From contig QHBL01000080.1 in the NCBI GenBank assembly GCA_003244125.1, positions 1 through 8,482 on the forward strand: a DNA stretch of 8,482 nt, in the 5' to 3' direction. The position numbers and the translations under genes were made by a program. The notes below the pieces were generated by a model that saw only the letters and a program-made list of their open reading frames with translations, was not told the origin of the DNA and searched no databases. Numbering within the stretch: the stretch's first letter is position 1; each line of letters opens with the position of its first letter. The DNA comes from Chthoniobacterales bacterium (lineage in GTDB: Bacteria > Verrucomicrobiota > Verrucomicrobiae > Chthoniobacterales > UBA10450). Shown piece by piece: positions 1 through 7,038 of the stretch.

Positions 1-23
1 ATGAGTGATGAGTGACGAGTGAC
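1..23. repeat. 7-bp tandem repeat, about 3.3 copies
   Basis: The first 23 bases are three consecutive heptamers ATGAGTG, ATGAGTG, ACGAGTG followed by AC, so one unit recurs with a single T-to-C difference. It sits in non-coding sequence at the window edge and may continue to the left, where it cannot be seen. Its function is unknown. It could be a simple-sequence repeat or the end of a longer intergenic repeat. Confidence 0.6.
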
Positions 24-223
24 AAGGGCGCTGGTTCGTTTAGACGGGTTAAATCATGATGCTGTTTTCGCGGCGGCCCCGCGAGACTCGATCGCGCGAT
101 CAGGCGCGTGCGGGAAGATATTCGCCCGTTGCGCCGAGCAAGTCGCGCAAGGGAGAGCGTCGTTAGCTCAGTGAGCAGCGTCGCCGCTTCTCGCGATTGA
201 AACACCGGCAGGCTCGCGTGTAG
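24..223. other. Intergenic stretch with no confident gene
   Basis: I see no credible gene, RNA or terminator here. A tandem ATG ATG at 56-61 opens a 36-codon arginine-rich frame ending at TAG (164-166). The same frame continues through 18 more codons to a second TAG (221-223) and then into the peptidase frame. On the minus strand an ATG near 229 gives only a 20-codon frame. The composition is arginine-rich and low in complexity, as expected by chance in GC-rich DNA. The shared frame with the downstream gene is discussed as a finding. Confidence 0.4.
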
Positions 224-358
224 GTTTCATCTCTGAAGCGGCTGTCTGTCATTCTGGTCATCGTCCTGATCGCGGGCGCTGCTACGATCTATGTCGATTG
301 GACTTGGAAACGGCCGCTTTCTCCGCGCGGGGGACGCTACTTTTTCCATCGCGTAGAG
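224..358 (+). other. Open in-frame extension encoding an apparent membrane anchor for the C39-like peptidase
   Basis: Between the TAG at 221-223 and the TTG at 359 the peptidase frame stays open for 45 codons. It encodes two basic residues (LKR), then a hydrophobic run (VILVIVLIAGAATIYV), then an aromatic/basic linker leading straight into the peptidase domain. This is the expected layout of a signal anchor or uncleaved signal peptide. It contains no ATG, GTG or TTG in frame. The best start would be a CTG at 233-235, with a weak purine tract (GTAGG, 220-224) about 8 bases upstream. Translation from CTG, or loss of the original start by mutation, are both possible. Confidence 0.5.
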
Positions 359-877
359 TTGCCCGTGCCGTCATTTCGCCAGGGTGACGGCAAATGGGGC
401 GATGATCCAATCGGTGGCGTCGAGGATAACGGCACGCTCGCCAGCGTCGGTTGCGCGGTCGCGGCGACGGCGATGGTTTTCCAATCCTACGGCATCGACA
501 CTGATCCGCAGCAGTTAAACTGGTTTCTCACCGGCGTCGGCGGATACACTGAGCAGGGCTGGCTATACTGGGAGCGCGCGGCCTGGCTCGCCCCGGATCG
601 TGTGCGGCATGTCTATGAAGATTTACCTTCCTATCAGCTGATCGATTCCAATCTGGCGCGCCGCAATCCGGTGATTGTGCGGGTGCGCTTCGCCAGCGGC
701 GTCACCCACTTTGTCGTCATCGCCGGCAAGCAGGGATTCGATTACCTCGTGCGCGATCCCGGAGCAGGCGCGACCAAGGGCTTCTATCCGCTGCGCGAGC
801 TACACAGCAAAATCGAGGCGCTCCGCTTTTACGAACCGCTGGCGCAAATCAATTCGCGCTTGTCGGCGCAACGGTGA
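359..877 (+). CDS. C39-like (papain-fold) cysteine peptidase, probably membrane-anchored
   Basis: A 172-residue protein from the TTG at 359 that fits the C39-like peptidase family (Peptidase_C39_2 type). The expected papain-fold elements are all present in order. A VPSFRQ motif supplies the oxyanion-hole glutamine (Q8), VGCAVAATAM holds the nucleophile C32, GVTHFVVI holds H117, and YLVRDPG holds D133. The domain is therefore complete and plausibly catalytic. It would cleave peptides, possibly acting on envelope or exported substrates. The TTG is simply the first conventional start. The frame continues upstream into a hydrophobic segment (224-358), so the native protein is probably longer and anchored with the domain outside the cytoplasm. 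No ABC transporter or bacteriocin precursor lies nearby, so a bacteriocin-processing role has no support here. It is the only clear plus-strand gene and converges on the J-domain gene. The family call is fairly sure and the start is uncertain. Confidence 0.72.
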   Translation: MPVPSFRQGDGKWGDDPIGGVEDNGTLASVGCAVAATAMVFQSYGIDTDPQQLNWFLTGVGGYTEQGWLYWERAAWLAPDRVRHVYEDLPSYQLIDSNLARRNPVIVRVRFASGVTHFVVIAGKQGFDYLVRDPGAGATKGFYPLRELHSKIEALRFYEPLAQINSRLSAQR

Positions 878-899
878 AGGCACGCGATGATGGCGCGCA

Positions 900-2024
900 T
901 CAGGCAAACTGAATCGGTCGCAACTTCGGATTCGCCATCGGACCACTCGCCCACTCCCCGATTGTTCTGCTGAGTAAATCGAGCCGCTGTTCTCTGGCGG
1001 CGAGCTGGTGTTTCAGTTGACGCTCCACGCGCAACCGCAGCTCATCAGACGGGCCGGTTCGCGAGAAGTTCCATGCGTCCTCACCCTCCGCTTCGGCGAG
1101 GCTTTTTTCCAACGCAGAAACGGACCGATTGAGTTGCGCCAGAGTTGAGTGCATTTGCCACAAGGTTGTGCCGGCGCCGAGGTGGTCGGACAAATCGCTC
1201 AGCGCGAGCAGAAGTTCCATCCGCGCCACATCGCCCGCGGCATACGCCTCCTGCACTTCGTGCCAGAGTGCGGAGACAGTGGCGCTCCCATCAGCGGAAT
1301 GCCCCCGTGAATCCGGGTGCAACCGGCGCACGAGCCGGCGATAAAGTTCCTTCACGCGTGGATCGACCGGAGGCGTTTCCGCTTGTGCATCGGCGCCTTC
1401 ATCGACCGATACAGGACGCGCCGCGGCGGCTGGACGTTGCGGCGGAGGCGGGCCCGGTTCTTTGCTCGCGCTGACAAACATTCGCGACTTGAAAACTTCG
1501 AACGTTGTCGAGTACGCCTCGTCATCCATCTTATCGGGGTTAGTTCCGAGAACCTTCTGCACCCATTCCTGGAAAAGCGCTTCTTTCTCGAAATCGCTCA
1601 GCTTCCTCGTGCGTCCGGAATGAACGTCGCGTTCATCATCGGCGGCGTCATCGCCATTCGCGCGTCCGGCCCGGACTTTACGGCGAAACATCACTCTTCG
1701 ATAGGCGCTCTGCGGATCCTGGAAGTGCCGGCGCATCTCCATCTCTACTTCATGGACCAGCGTTTGTGCCTCCCGGATCTTCTCCTCGATATCGCGCGCG
1801 GTGCTCAGGAGCGCGCCGAATTCACGCGCTCTCCAGCGAATGAACGCGGGCTTGTCCTGCCGCTCGAATTGATGCCAGCCGATGCGGGCCCGCTCGAGTC
1901 GTCCCATCGCGGCGGTGCATTCGCTGGCGATGGCAACGCGCAGCGGCATCTGATCGACTAGCACGATTTCAAGCGAGGTTATCCGCACAACGATGTTCCG
2001 TGTCCGGCCGGCAGAGTTACTCAT
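900..2024 (-). CDS. J-domain-containing protein with coiled-coil regions
   Basis: A 374-residue protein from the ATG at 2024. A TTG at 2057 would add 11 residues but has less support, because the ATG overlaps the stop of the upstream reading frame (ATGAGTAA), a common coupled arrangement. The recognisable part lies at about residues 222-275. A basic helix ending in RRLHPD carries the HPD tripeptide (236-238), the motif through which J-domains stimulate Hsp70 ATPase, and it is followed by a helix-III-like WHEVQEAYAAGD. Residues 40-115 are helical and charged. Residues 188-220 form a Pro/Ala-rich linker. Residues about 295-355 are predicted to be coiled coil. There is no signal peptide, Gly/Phe region or zinc finger, so this is not DnaJ itself but a divergent J-protein, probably cytoplasmic. 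Its client is unknown. The J-domain call rests mainly on HPD and its flanking helices. Confidence 0.68.
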   Translation of the reverse strand: MSNSAGRTRNIVVRITSLEIVLVDQMPLRVAIASECTAAMGRLERARIGWHQFERQDKPAFIRWRAREFGALLSTARDIEEKIREAQTLVHEVEMEMRRHFQDPQSAYRRVMFRRKVRAGRANGDDAADDERDVHSGRTRKLSDFEKEALFQEWVQKVLGTNPDKMDDEAYSTTFEVFKSRMFVSASKEPGPPPPQRPAAAARPVSVDEGADAQAETPPVDPRVKELYRRLVRRLHPDSRGHSADGSATVSALWHEVQEAYAAGDVARMELLLALSDLSDHLGAGTTLWQMHSTLAQLNRSVSALEKSLAEAEGEDAWNFSRTGPSDELRLRVERQLKHQLAAREQRLDLLSRTIGEWASGPMANPKLRPIQFA

Positions 2025-2401
2025 CAGCGTTGCTGGCTTTGCTTCGTCTCTGGACAAAAACGTGATACGTCACCGTGTCCCATGCATTATGAATGCCGAT
2101 AAAGAGCAACAGCAGCGCGGCCGCGCCAGCGACGAACAGCGCCGGGCGCGCATGGGCTCGAGCCGCCAAGGCTGATCCAGCGAGCATCGCAGATGAGGCG
2201 AATGGCAGCAGCACATGAAACAACCAATCCTCAATCACAGGCTTGTAAGCGGTTTGTAATCGGAGACGGCGACCGACCACCGCCTTTCATGATGGGCATC
2301 TCGGCTATGAGCGCGACGACGACAAACTGCAAACCGATGAGGGCGCCGGCGGACGAGCCGACGATGACGTAAAAGTTTTCCCATTCACTGAGCGCTGTCA
2401 T
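2017..2401 (-). pseudogene. Broken small membrane protein gene with internal deletion and frameshift
   Basis: Two pieces of what looks like one membrane protein lie in different frames. The first starts at the ATG at 2401-2399 and reads MTALSEWENFYVIVGSSAG, then a first hydrophobic helix (ALIGLQFVVVALIAEM) and MKGG, before it runs out of frame and hits a TGA near 2240. The second piece, in another frame from about 2283 to 2017, encodes GRRLRLQTAYKPVIEDWLFH, two further hydrophobic helices and a C-terminal FIGIHNAWDTVTYHVFVQ. I recall intact relatives in which these ends are separated by roughly 70-80 residues with about two more transmembrane helices. Here they meet near 2280-2290, which implies an internal deletion that also shifted the frame. 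The function of the family is unknown to me. The second piece alone could be read as an 87-residue protein from a GTG at 2280, but it has no sensible N-terminus. Confidence 0.62.
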
Positions 2402-2473
2402 GATTTAAGAAGGAGTAAGCATGCCCCAGTGCCGGCCGCTTTGCAGCAAAAGGCTTCTATGACGGCAGGGATA

Positions 2474-5400
2474 CTACTGGCGTCGCGCGAGCTCAGCGGC
2501 AGTGACATCGCGCTTCATCTCGGACCTTCCTCGCTTAGACAGACGTTCAACCACGTAATAGGTGACAGGGATCAGGAAAATTGCGATGAGCGTGGCGGCG
2601 AGCATCCCGCCGATGACGGTCGTGCCCATGACGCGACGAGCGACTGCGCCGGAACCGGAAGCGCGCCAGAGCGGAACGCAGCCAAGAATGAAGGCGAACG
2701 AGGTCATAATAATGGGCCGCAAACGCAGGCGCGCGCCCTCGAGCGCGGCTTCGAGTAAGGGCTTGCCGCGTCTCAATTCCAACTCGGCAAATTCGACGAT
2801 GAGGATGGCGTTCTTCGCCGCGAGCCCTATGAGCATGATCAGTCCGATCTGCGCGTAAACGTTGTTTTCCATACTCCGTCCCCACAACGCGGCAAAGGCG
2901 CCGAAGACGGCGATAGGTGTGCCTAACAAGACGCTGAACGGCAGCGCCCAGCTTTCGTATAACGCGGCGAGAATGAGAAAGACGAAGAGCAGCGACATTC
3001 CAAACACGACAGTGGGCGAGACACCTTGCTGCGCTTTCTTTTCCTGGAAAGACATCGCGGCGTAGTCGTAGCCCATCTCGCTCGGCATGGTTTGGGCGAA
3101 GGTTTGTTCGAGCGCGTTCATCACCTGGATCGAGCTGTAACCCGGCGTGGCGGAGACATTGACCTGCGCGGCGCGATAAAGATTGAAGCGCATGGTGAAT
3201 TCCGGGCCATCGCGTTCCTGGACATTGGTGACTGTGCTTAGCGGCACCATATCGTTGTTGGCGTTCCGCACGTAAAACAGCCCCACGTTTTCAGCTTTGG
3301 TGCGATACTCACCCTCGGCCTGGACAAAGACCTGCCACTGGCGGCCGAACCTATTGAAGTAGTTAACGAAGTAACCACCCATGAAAGTCTGCAGGGTCTG
3401 ACTTACCTGCGTGAGATCGACACCTTGTTTCAGCACTTTGTCGCGATCGACATCGATAAATACCTGCGGCACCAATGGCAGAAATGTCGTCGTGGCCGAT
3501 GCGACCTCGGGGCGTTTGCGGGCAGCGTCGAGAAACTTGTTGAGATTCTCGGCCAGGAATTGCACGTCTTTGCCGGCGCGATCCTCCAGCATCATGGTTA
3601 CGCCACCGGCGGTGCCGATGCCTGGAATGGACGGCGGCGAAAAAGCGAAACCGATTCCGTCGGGAATGCCGGCCAGCGCTTTGTTGATGCTTTGCTTGAG
3701 CGCTGCGTACTGCTCGTTAGGCGCGGTGCGCTGGTCCCACGGCTTGAAGGTGATGAAGAAAAACGCGTTGAACGTGCTCTGAACGGTGCTGAGCAGATTG
3801 AATCCCAGCACGCTGGTGACGTGCTCGATGCCCGGCGTCTTGAGCAGCGCCTCTTCCACTTTGCGCGCTGCATCACCGGTGCGTTCCATAGAGGCCGCAT
3901 AAGGCAGAGCGAGCGAGCCGAAGAGATAACCCTGGTCTTCCTCCGGCAAAAAGCTTTCCGACAGACGCGATCCGAAGAAGCCGGCCAGCACCGCGAAGAA
4001 GACGAGCAGCGCCATGCTGCGGACACTTTTGTGAATCGCCAGACGCGACGTGCTGATGTAGCGATCCGTGGTGCGGCGGAATACCTGATTGAACTTGCCG
4101 AAGAACCAGCCGAGCGGACCGCGCGCGGGCTTGCGCGGACGCAATAACATCGCGGCCAGCGCGGGGCTGAGCGTGAGTGCGTTGAAGGCCGAGAAGATGA
4201 CGGAGATGGCAATGGTCAACGCGAACTGTTGATAAAGCCGACCAGTTATTCCCGGAATGAATGCCGTCGGTACGAACACAGCGGAAAGCACGAGCGCGAT
4301 CCCGATGACCGGCCCGGAAACTTCTTCCATCGCGAGGAGCGTCGCATCGCGCGGCGACATTCCATCTTCGATGTGATGTTCGACCGCTTCGACCACAACG
4401 ATCGCGTCATCGACCACCAGGCCGATGGCGAGGACGAGTCCGAAGAGCGCGAGCGTGTTGATGGTGAATCCGAAGACCGGGAAGAGCATGAATGTGCCGA
4501 TGAGCGACACCGGCACCGCGCACAAGGGAATGAGCGTGGCGCGCCAGCCTTGGAGGAAGATAAAGACGACGAGGATGACGAGCGCGAGCGCTTCGAGCAG
4601 CGTGTAGATAATCTCACGCATCCCGGCGGTGAGGGCGCGCGTAGTGTCGAGTGAGATGGCGTAGCTCATGTCGGCGGGGAAATTTTGCGATACGCGCGTC
4701 ATTAAAGCCTTCACCCCATTGGCGGCGTCGAGCGCATTGGTGCCCGGCAGCTGATAGCAGGCGAGAATGGCAGAAGGTTTGCCATCAAGCCTTCCCGCCA
4801 GGCTATAAGTCTGCGCGCCGAGCTCGATGCGCGAAACTTCCTTTAGCCGAAGGAGTGAGCCATCAGAATTGGCGCGAATGACAATCTCGCCGAACTCCTC
4901 AGAGCTCGTTAGCCGCCCCGGCGAGCGGACAGTATAAGTAAATTCCTGCCCGGTTGGCGCAGGCTCACCGCCAATCTGTCCTGCCGGGTTCACGGTGTTC
5001 TGCGCCTTTAGCGCGTTGATGATGTCAGTGACAGTAACGTTGAGCTTCGCCAGCTGGTCCGGCTTCACCCACAACCGCATCGCATATTGTCCCGCGCCGA
5101 AGACCTGCACGTTGGAAATGCCCGGCACCCGCGTGATCTGGTCGATCAGGTTGATATTGGCGTAATTGGCGAGGAAGATGTTGTTGTAGGTGCCTTTCGG
5201 TGAGTTAAGCGCGACGAGTAGCAGCGGCGCCGTCGTCGATTTCTGCACGGTGATGCCGGCGTTGTTCACGTCCTGGGGCAATTGCGAGGCCGCCTGGTTC
5301 ACCCGCATTTGCGTCAGGATGTGATCCACGTTCGGATCGGTCCCGACGTCGAAGTTAATTGTCATGCGAATCGAGCCGTTAGCGTTCACCGACTGGATGT

Positions 5401-5629
5401 AGTTGCTCTTGTCCACCCCGCTCATCTGCTGCTCAATGGGCGTGGCGACCGATTGCTCGATTGTTTGTGCATCAGCGCCAAAGTAGTTGGCACGCACCTG
5501 GATCTCAGGCGGCACGATGTTCGGATACTGCGCAATGGGGAGCTGGATCATCGCGACCGTGCCGACGATCGTCATCAGGATCGCGATAACTATCGCGACG
5601 ATGGGCCGATTGATGAAGAACTTCGACAT
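2474..5629 (-). CDS. RND multidrug efflux pump, inner-membrane subunit (AcrB/MexB type, HAE1 family)
   Basis: A 1051-residue RND transporter, the usual length for the hydrophobe/amphiphile efflux-1 family. It begins MSKFFINRPIVAIVIAI, the classic first helix. The proton-relay residues are all present: D407 and D408 in GLVVDDAIVVVE, and K939, R969 and T976, which I align with AcrB K940, R971 and T978. Large periplasmic porter/docking loops follow TM1 and TM7 (about residues 30-335 and 560-870). A switch-loop-like segment sits around 664-676. It would export drugs, dyes, detergents or solvents from the periplasm and inner leaflet using the proton gradient, as a trimer joined to the adaptor and an outer-membrane channel. 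It starts 7 bp after the adaptor's stop, so the two are one operon. No channel gene follows. The family is certain and the substrate is not predictable. Confidence 0.96.
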   Translation of the reverse strand: MSKFFINRPIVAIVIAILMTIVGTVAMIQLPIAQYPNIVPPEIQVRANYFGADAQTIEQSVATPIEQQMSGVDKSNYIQSVNANGSIRMTINFDVGTDPNVDHILTQMRVNQAASQLPQDVNNAGITVQKSTTAPLLLVALNSPKGTYNNIFLANYANINLIDQITRVPGISNVQVFGAGQYAMRLWVKPDQLAKLNVTVTDIINALKAQNTVNPAGQIGGEPAPTGQEFTYTVRSPGRLTSSEEFGEIVIRANSDGSLLRLKEVSRIELGAQTYSLAGRLDGKPSAILACYQLPGTNALDAANGVKALMTRVSQNFPADMSYAISLDTTRALTAGMREIIYTLLEALALVILVVFIFLQGWRATLIPLCAVPVSLIGTFMLFPVFGFTINTLALFGLVLAIGLVVDDAIVVVEAVEHHIEDGMSPRDATLLAMEEVSGPVIGIALVLSAVFVPTAFIPGITGRLYQQFALTIAISVIFSAFNALTLSPALAAMLLRPRKPARGPLGWFFGKFNQVFRRTTDRYISTSRLAIHKSVRSMALLVFFAVLAGFFGSRLSESFLPEEDQGYLFGSLALPYAASMERTGDAARKVEEALLKTPGIEHVTSVLGFNLLSTVQSTFNAFFFITFKPWDQRTAPNEQYAALKQSINKALAGIPDGIGFAFSPPSIPGIGTAGGVTMMLEDRAGKDVQFLAENLNKFLDAARKRPEVASATTTFLPLVPQVFIDVDRDKVLKQGVDLTQVSQTLQTFMGGYFVNYFNRFGRQWQVFVQAEGEYRTKAENVGLFYVRNANNDMVPLSTVTNVQERDGPEFTMRFNLYRAAQVNVSATPGYSSIQVMNALEQTFAQTMPSEMGYDYAAMSFQEKKAQQGVSPTVVFGMSLLFVFLILAALYESWALPFSVLLGTPIAVFGAFAALWGRSMENNVYAQIGLIMLIGLAAKNAILIVEFAELELRRGKPLLEAALEGARLRLRPIIMTSFAFILGCVPLWRASGSGAVARRVMGTTVIGGMLAATLIAIFLIPVTYYVVERLSKRGRSEMKRDVTAAELARRQ

Positions 5630-5636
5630 GCCCGGC

Positions 5637-6803
5637 CTAACGAGTCGCAGCCGATGCAGTCGGTGACGGTGACGGTGGCGGAGTCCAGGGCTTGGGATTG
5701 ACCGCGGCGCCGTTGCGGGCTTTCTGCACGCCCTCGACTACAATGCGCTCGCCCGGCTTCAATCCCTCTTCAACAATCCAGTCATGGTCGATGCGCCGGC
5801 CCATCTTGAGCGGTTGCACGCGCACCTTGTTGTCCGGCCCCACAACAGCCACCTGATAGGTGCCTTGCAATTCGGTCACGGCTCGTTGCGGCACGAGAAG
5901 CGCATCGTGCTTCACGTCGGAGCGCACCCGAATCCGGGCGAATTGTCCCGGCCGCAAAATGTTTCCGGGGTTCGGAAACAACGCCGCGATACGAAGCGAG
6001 CCGGTGCGCACGTCCACCTGGTTATCCGCCGCGAATAGCTCGCCTGTGTGCGGGTAAACGGAACCATCAGCCAGGATCAATTCGAAACTCAGCTCCTTCT
6101 CATGCGCGGTGCGTTCCTGCGGATCAGCATAGCGCCGCGAGTATTCCGAATACCGCTGCTCGCTCACAGTGAAGTAAGCTTTGATCGGATCAACCTTAGT
6201 CACGGTAGTTAGCACTGTGCCCGCACTGATCAGGTCACCTACTTGCACCCGGACCAATCCCGCAATTCCATCTACCGGCGCAATGAGGGTGGTGTAATCC
6301 AGGTTAAGCTGCGCCTGCTCGACAGCGGCCCGCTGAGCTGCCGCCTGCGCCCGCGCCGCCGCGGCGCTTTGCACCGCGTTGTCCCGCTCCTGTTCGCTCG
6401 CGACATGACGTTGAAACAGGTCCGTGCTGCGTTGCGCATTTAGCTCCGCTTGTTTGGCGGACGCATCAGCTTGAAGAAACGCCGCCTTCGCCTGCGCCAG
6501 GCCCGCTTCAAAGGGGCGGCGATCGATCTGGAAAAGAACATCGCCCTTCTTCACCGGCTGACCCTCCTTGTAGTTTTGGGAAATGAGATAGCCCTGCACC
6601 CGCGCCTCGATCGTTGCATTCACCGACGCATCGAGCTGACCGACGTATTCGTTGTAGATCGGCACATCCTGCTGCTTCACCGGCGTCACCAGCACGTCCG
6701 GCGGAGGAGGCGGCGCCGGTTGTTTCTTACCACATCCGGCAAAGCCCACGGCCACGCAAGCCGCCAGCGCGAAGCTGAACCTCCGTTTCGCGCGCCTATT
6801 CAT
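5637..6803 (-). CDS. RND efflux periplasmic adaptor lipoprotein (AcrA/MexA type membrane fusion protein)
   Basis: A 388-residue membrane fusion protein. The N-terminus is basic (MNRRAKRR), followed by a hydrophobic stretch and the lipobox-like FAGC, with C24 as the predicted lipidated cysteine. The proline-rich linker typical of mature adaptors comes next. The first half-lipoyl motif (ARVQGYLISQNYKEGQPVKKG) is at about 67-87. An alanine/glutamine-rich alpha-hairpin follows (about 98-168), then the second lipoyl half (LIAPVDGIAGLVRVQVGDLI, 173-192), the beta-barrel domain (about 205-295) and a membrane-proximal domain (about 300-365). The C-terminus is a Pro/Ser/Thr/Ala tail of about 18 residues. 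It bridges the downstream RND pump to a TolC-like channel. The ATG lacks a clear Shine-Dalgarno sequence. A perfect inverted repeat lies 20-36 bp upstream and may be the operator. Confidence 0.94.
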   Translation of the reverse strand: MNRRAKRRFSFALAACVAVGFAGCGKKQPAPPPPPDVLVTPVKQQDVPIYNEYVGQLDASVNATIEARVQGYLISQNYKEGQPVKKGDVLFQIDRRPFEAGLAQAKAAFLQADASAKQAELNAQRSTDLFQRHVASEQERDNAVQSAAAARAQAAAQRAAVEQAQLNLDYTTLIAPVDGIAGLVRVQVGDLISAGTVLTTVTKVDPIKAYFTVSEQRYSEYSRRYADPQERTAHEKELSFELILADGSVYPHTGELFAADNQVDVRTGSLRIAALFPNPGNILRPGQFARIRVRSDVKHDALLVPQRAVTELQGTYQVAVVGPDNKVRVQPLKMGRRIDHDWIVEEGLKPGERIVVEGVQKARNGAAVNPKPWTPPPSPSPTASAATR

Positions 6804-6822
6804 GAACGAAGCTTGCTCGAAT

Positions 6823-6839
6823 ATTTGTCACCAACAAAT
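6823..6839. promoter_or_regulatory. Perfect 17-bp inverted repeat, candidate operator of the efflux operon
   Basis: ATTTGT and ACAAAT are perfect complements separated by CACCA. The repeat lies in AT-rich sequence 20-36 bp before the adaptor's ATG on the minus strand, where a repressor of an efflux operon (TetR or MarR type in many relatives) would bind. No regulator gene is visible in the window. The palindrome is seen directly and its function is inferred. I could not assign -10 and -35 boxes with confidence. Confidence 0.45.
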
Positions 6840-7038
6840 CACCGGCGAAGTTATGGTTACTCGCTGTCCTTCTCGATCCAGTTAAAGGCATCGTCTTCCC
6901 CGCTTCCTCAATGCATCTGCCCCGCGCGAGTAGCTCCTACTTCGTGGTCCAGCTCACTTTGCCGGCATCTAAATAGTAGCAGCCTTCCACGATGCGCACG
7001 CTCGGCCGCAGCTGACCGAACTCCACTACGGCAGCGGC
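6840..7038 (-). other. Intergenic gap with decayed coding-like fragments
   Basis: No complete gene is present. Directly after the phosphatase stop codon the same minus frame stays open to a TAG at 6939-6937. Its sequence looks protein-like: VEFGQLRPSVRIVEGCYYLD, then AGKVSWTTK. In another minus frame a short stretch ending at TAA 6859-6857 reads GEDDAFNWIEKDSE, which resembles the helical repeat termini seen in TPR-type proteins. Neither has its own credible start. They may be remnants of one or two lost genes. Confidence 0.35.

Noticed and set aside
880..898. Imperfect hairpin between the convergent peptidase and J-domain stops, considered as a bidirectional terminator
   Set aside because: The stem is six positions with one mismatch and there is no T-run on either side, so it does not meet the form of an intrinsic terminator.
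1317..1961. Long plus-strand open frame of 214 codons opposite the J-domain gene
   Set aside because: It is antisense to a gene with a recognisable motif, has an arginine-rich and low-complexity composition, and no family resemblance. It is a codon-bias shadow.
2407..2462. Strong Shine-Dalgarno-like AAGAAGGAG followed by an ATG at 2421 on the plus strand
   Set aside because: The frame ends after 13 codons with no recognisable leader-peptide feature, and nothing on the plus strand follows that it could regulate.
3425..4147. Plus-strand open frame of 240 codons opposite the RND pump
   Set aside because: It lies entirely within the certain pump gene on the other strand, and its composition is that of a reverse-complement shadow.
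3598..4212. Second minus-strand open frame inside the pump gene
   Set aside because: It is Ser/Arg-rich and out of frame with the intact 1051-residue pump, so it is a shadow frame rather than a nested gene.
5641..5695. GGTGACGGTGACGGTGGCGG microrepeat near the adaptor stop
   Set aside because: It is explained by the Pro/Ser-rich C-terminal tail of the adaptor and is low-complexity coding rather than a separate repeat element.
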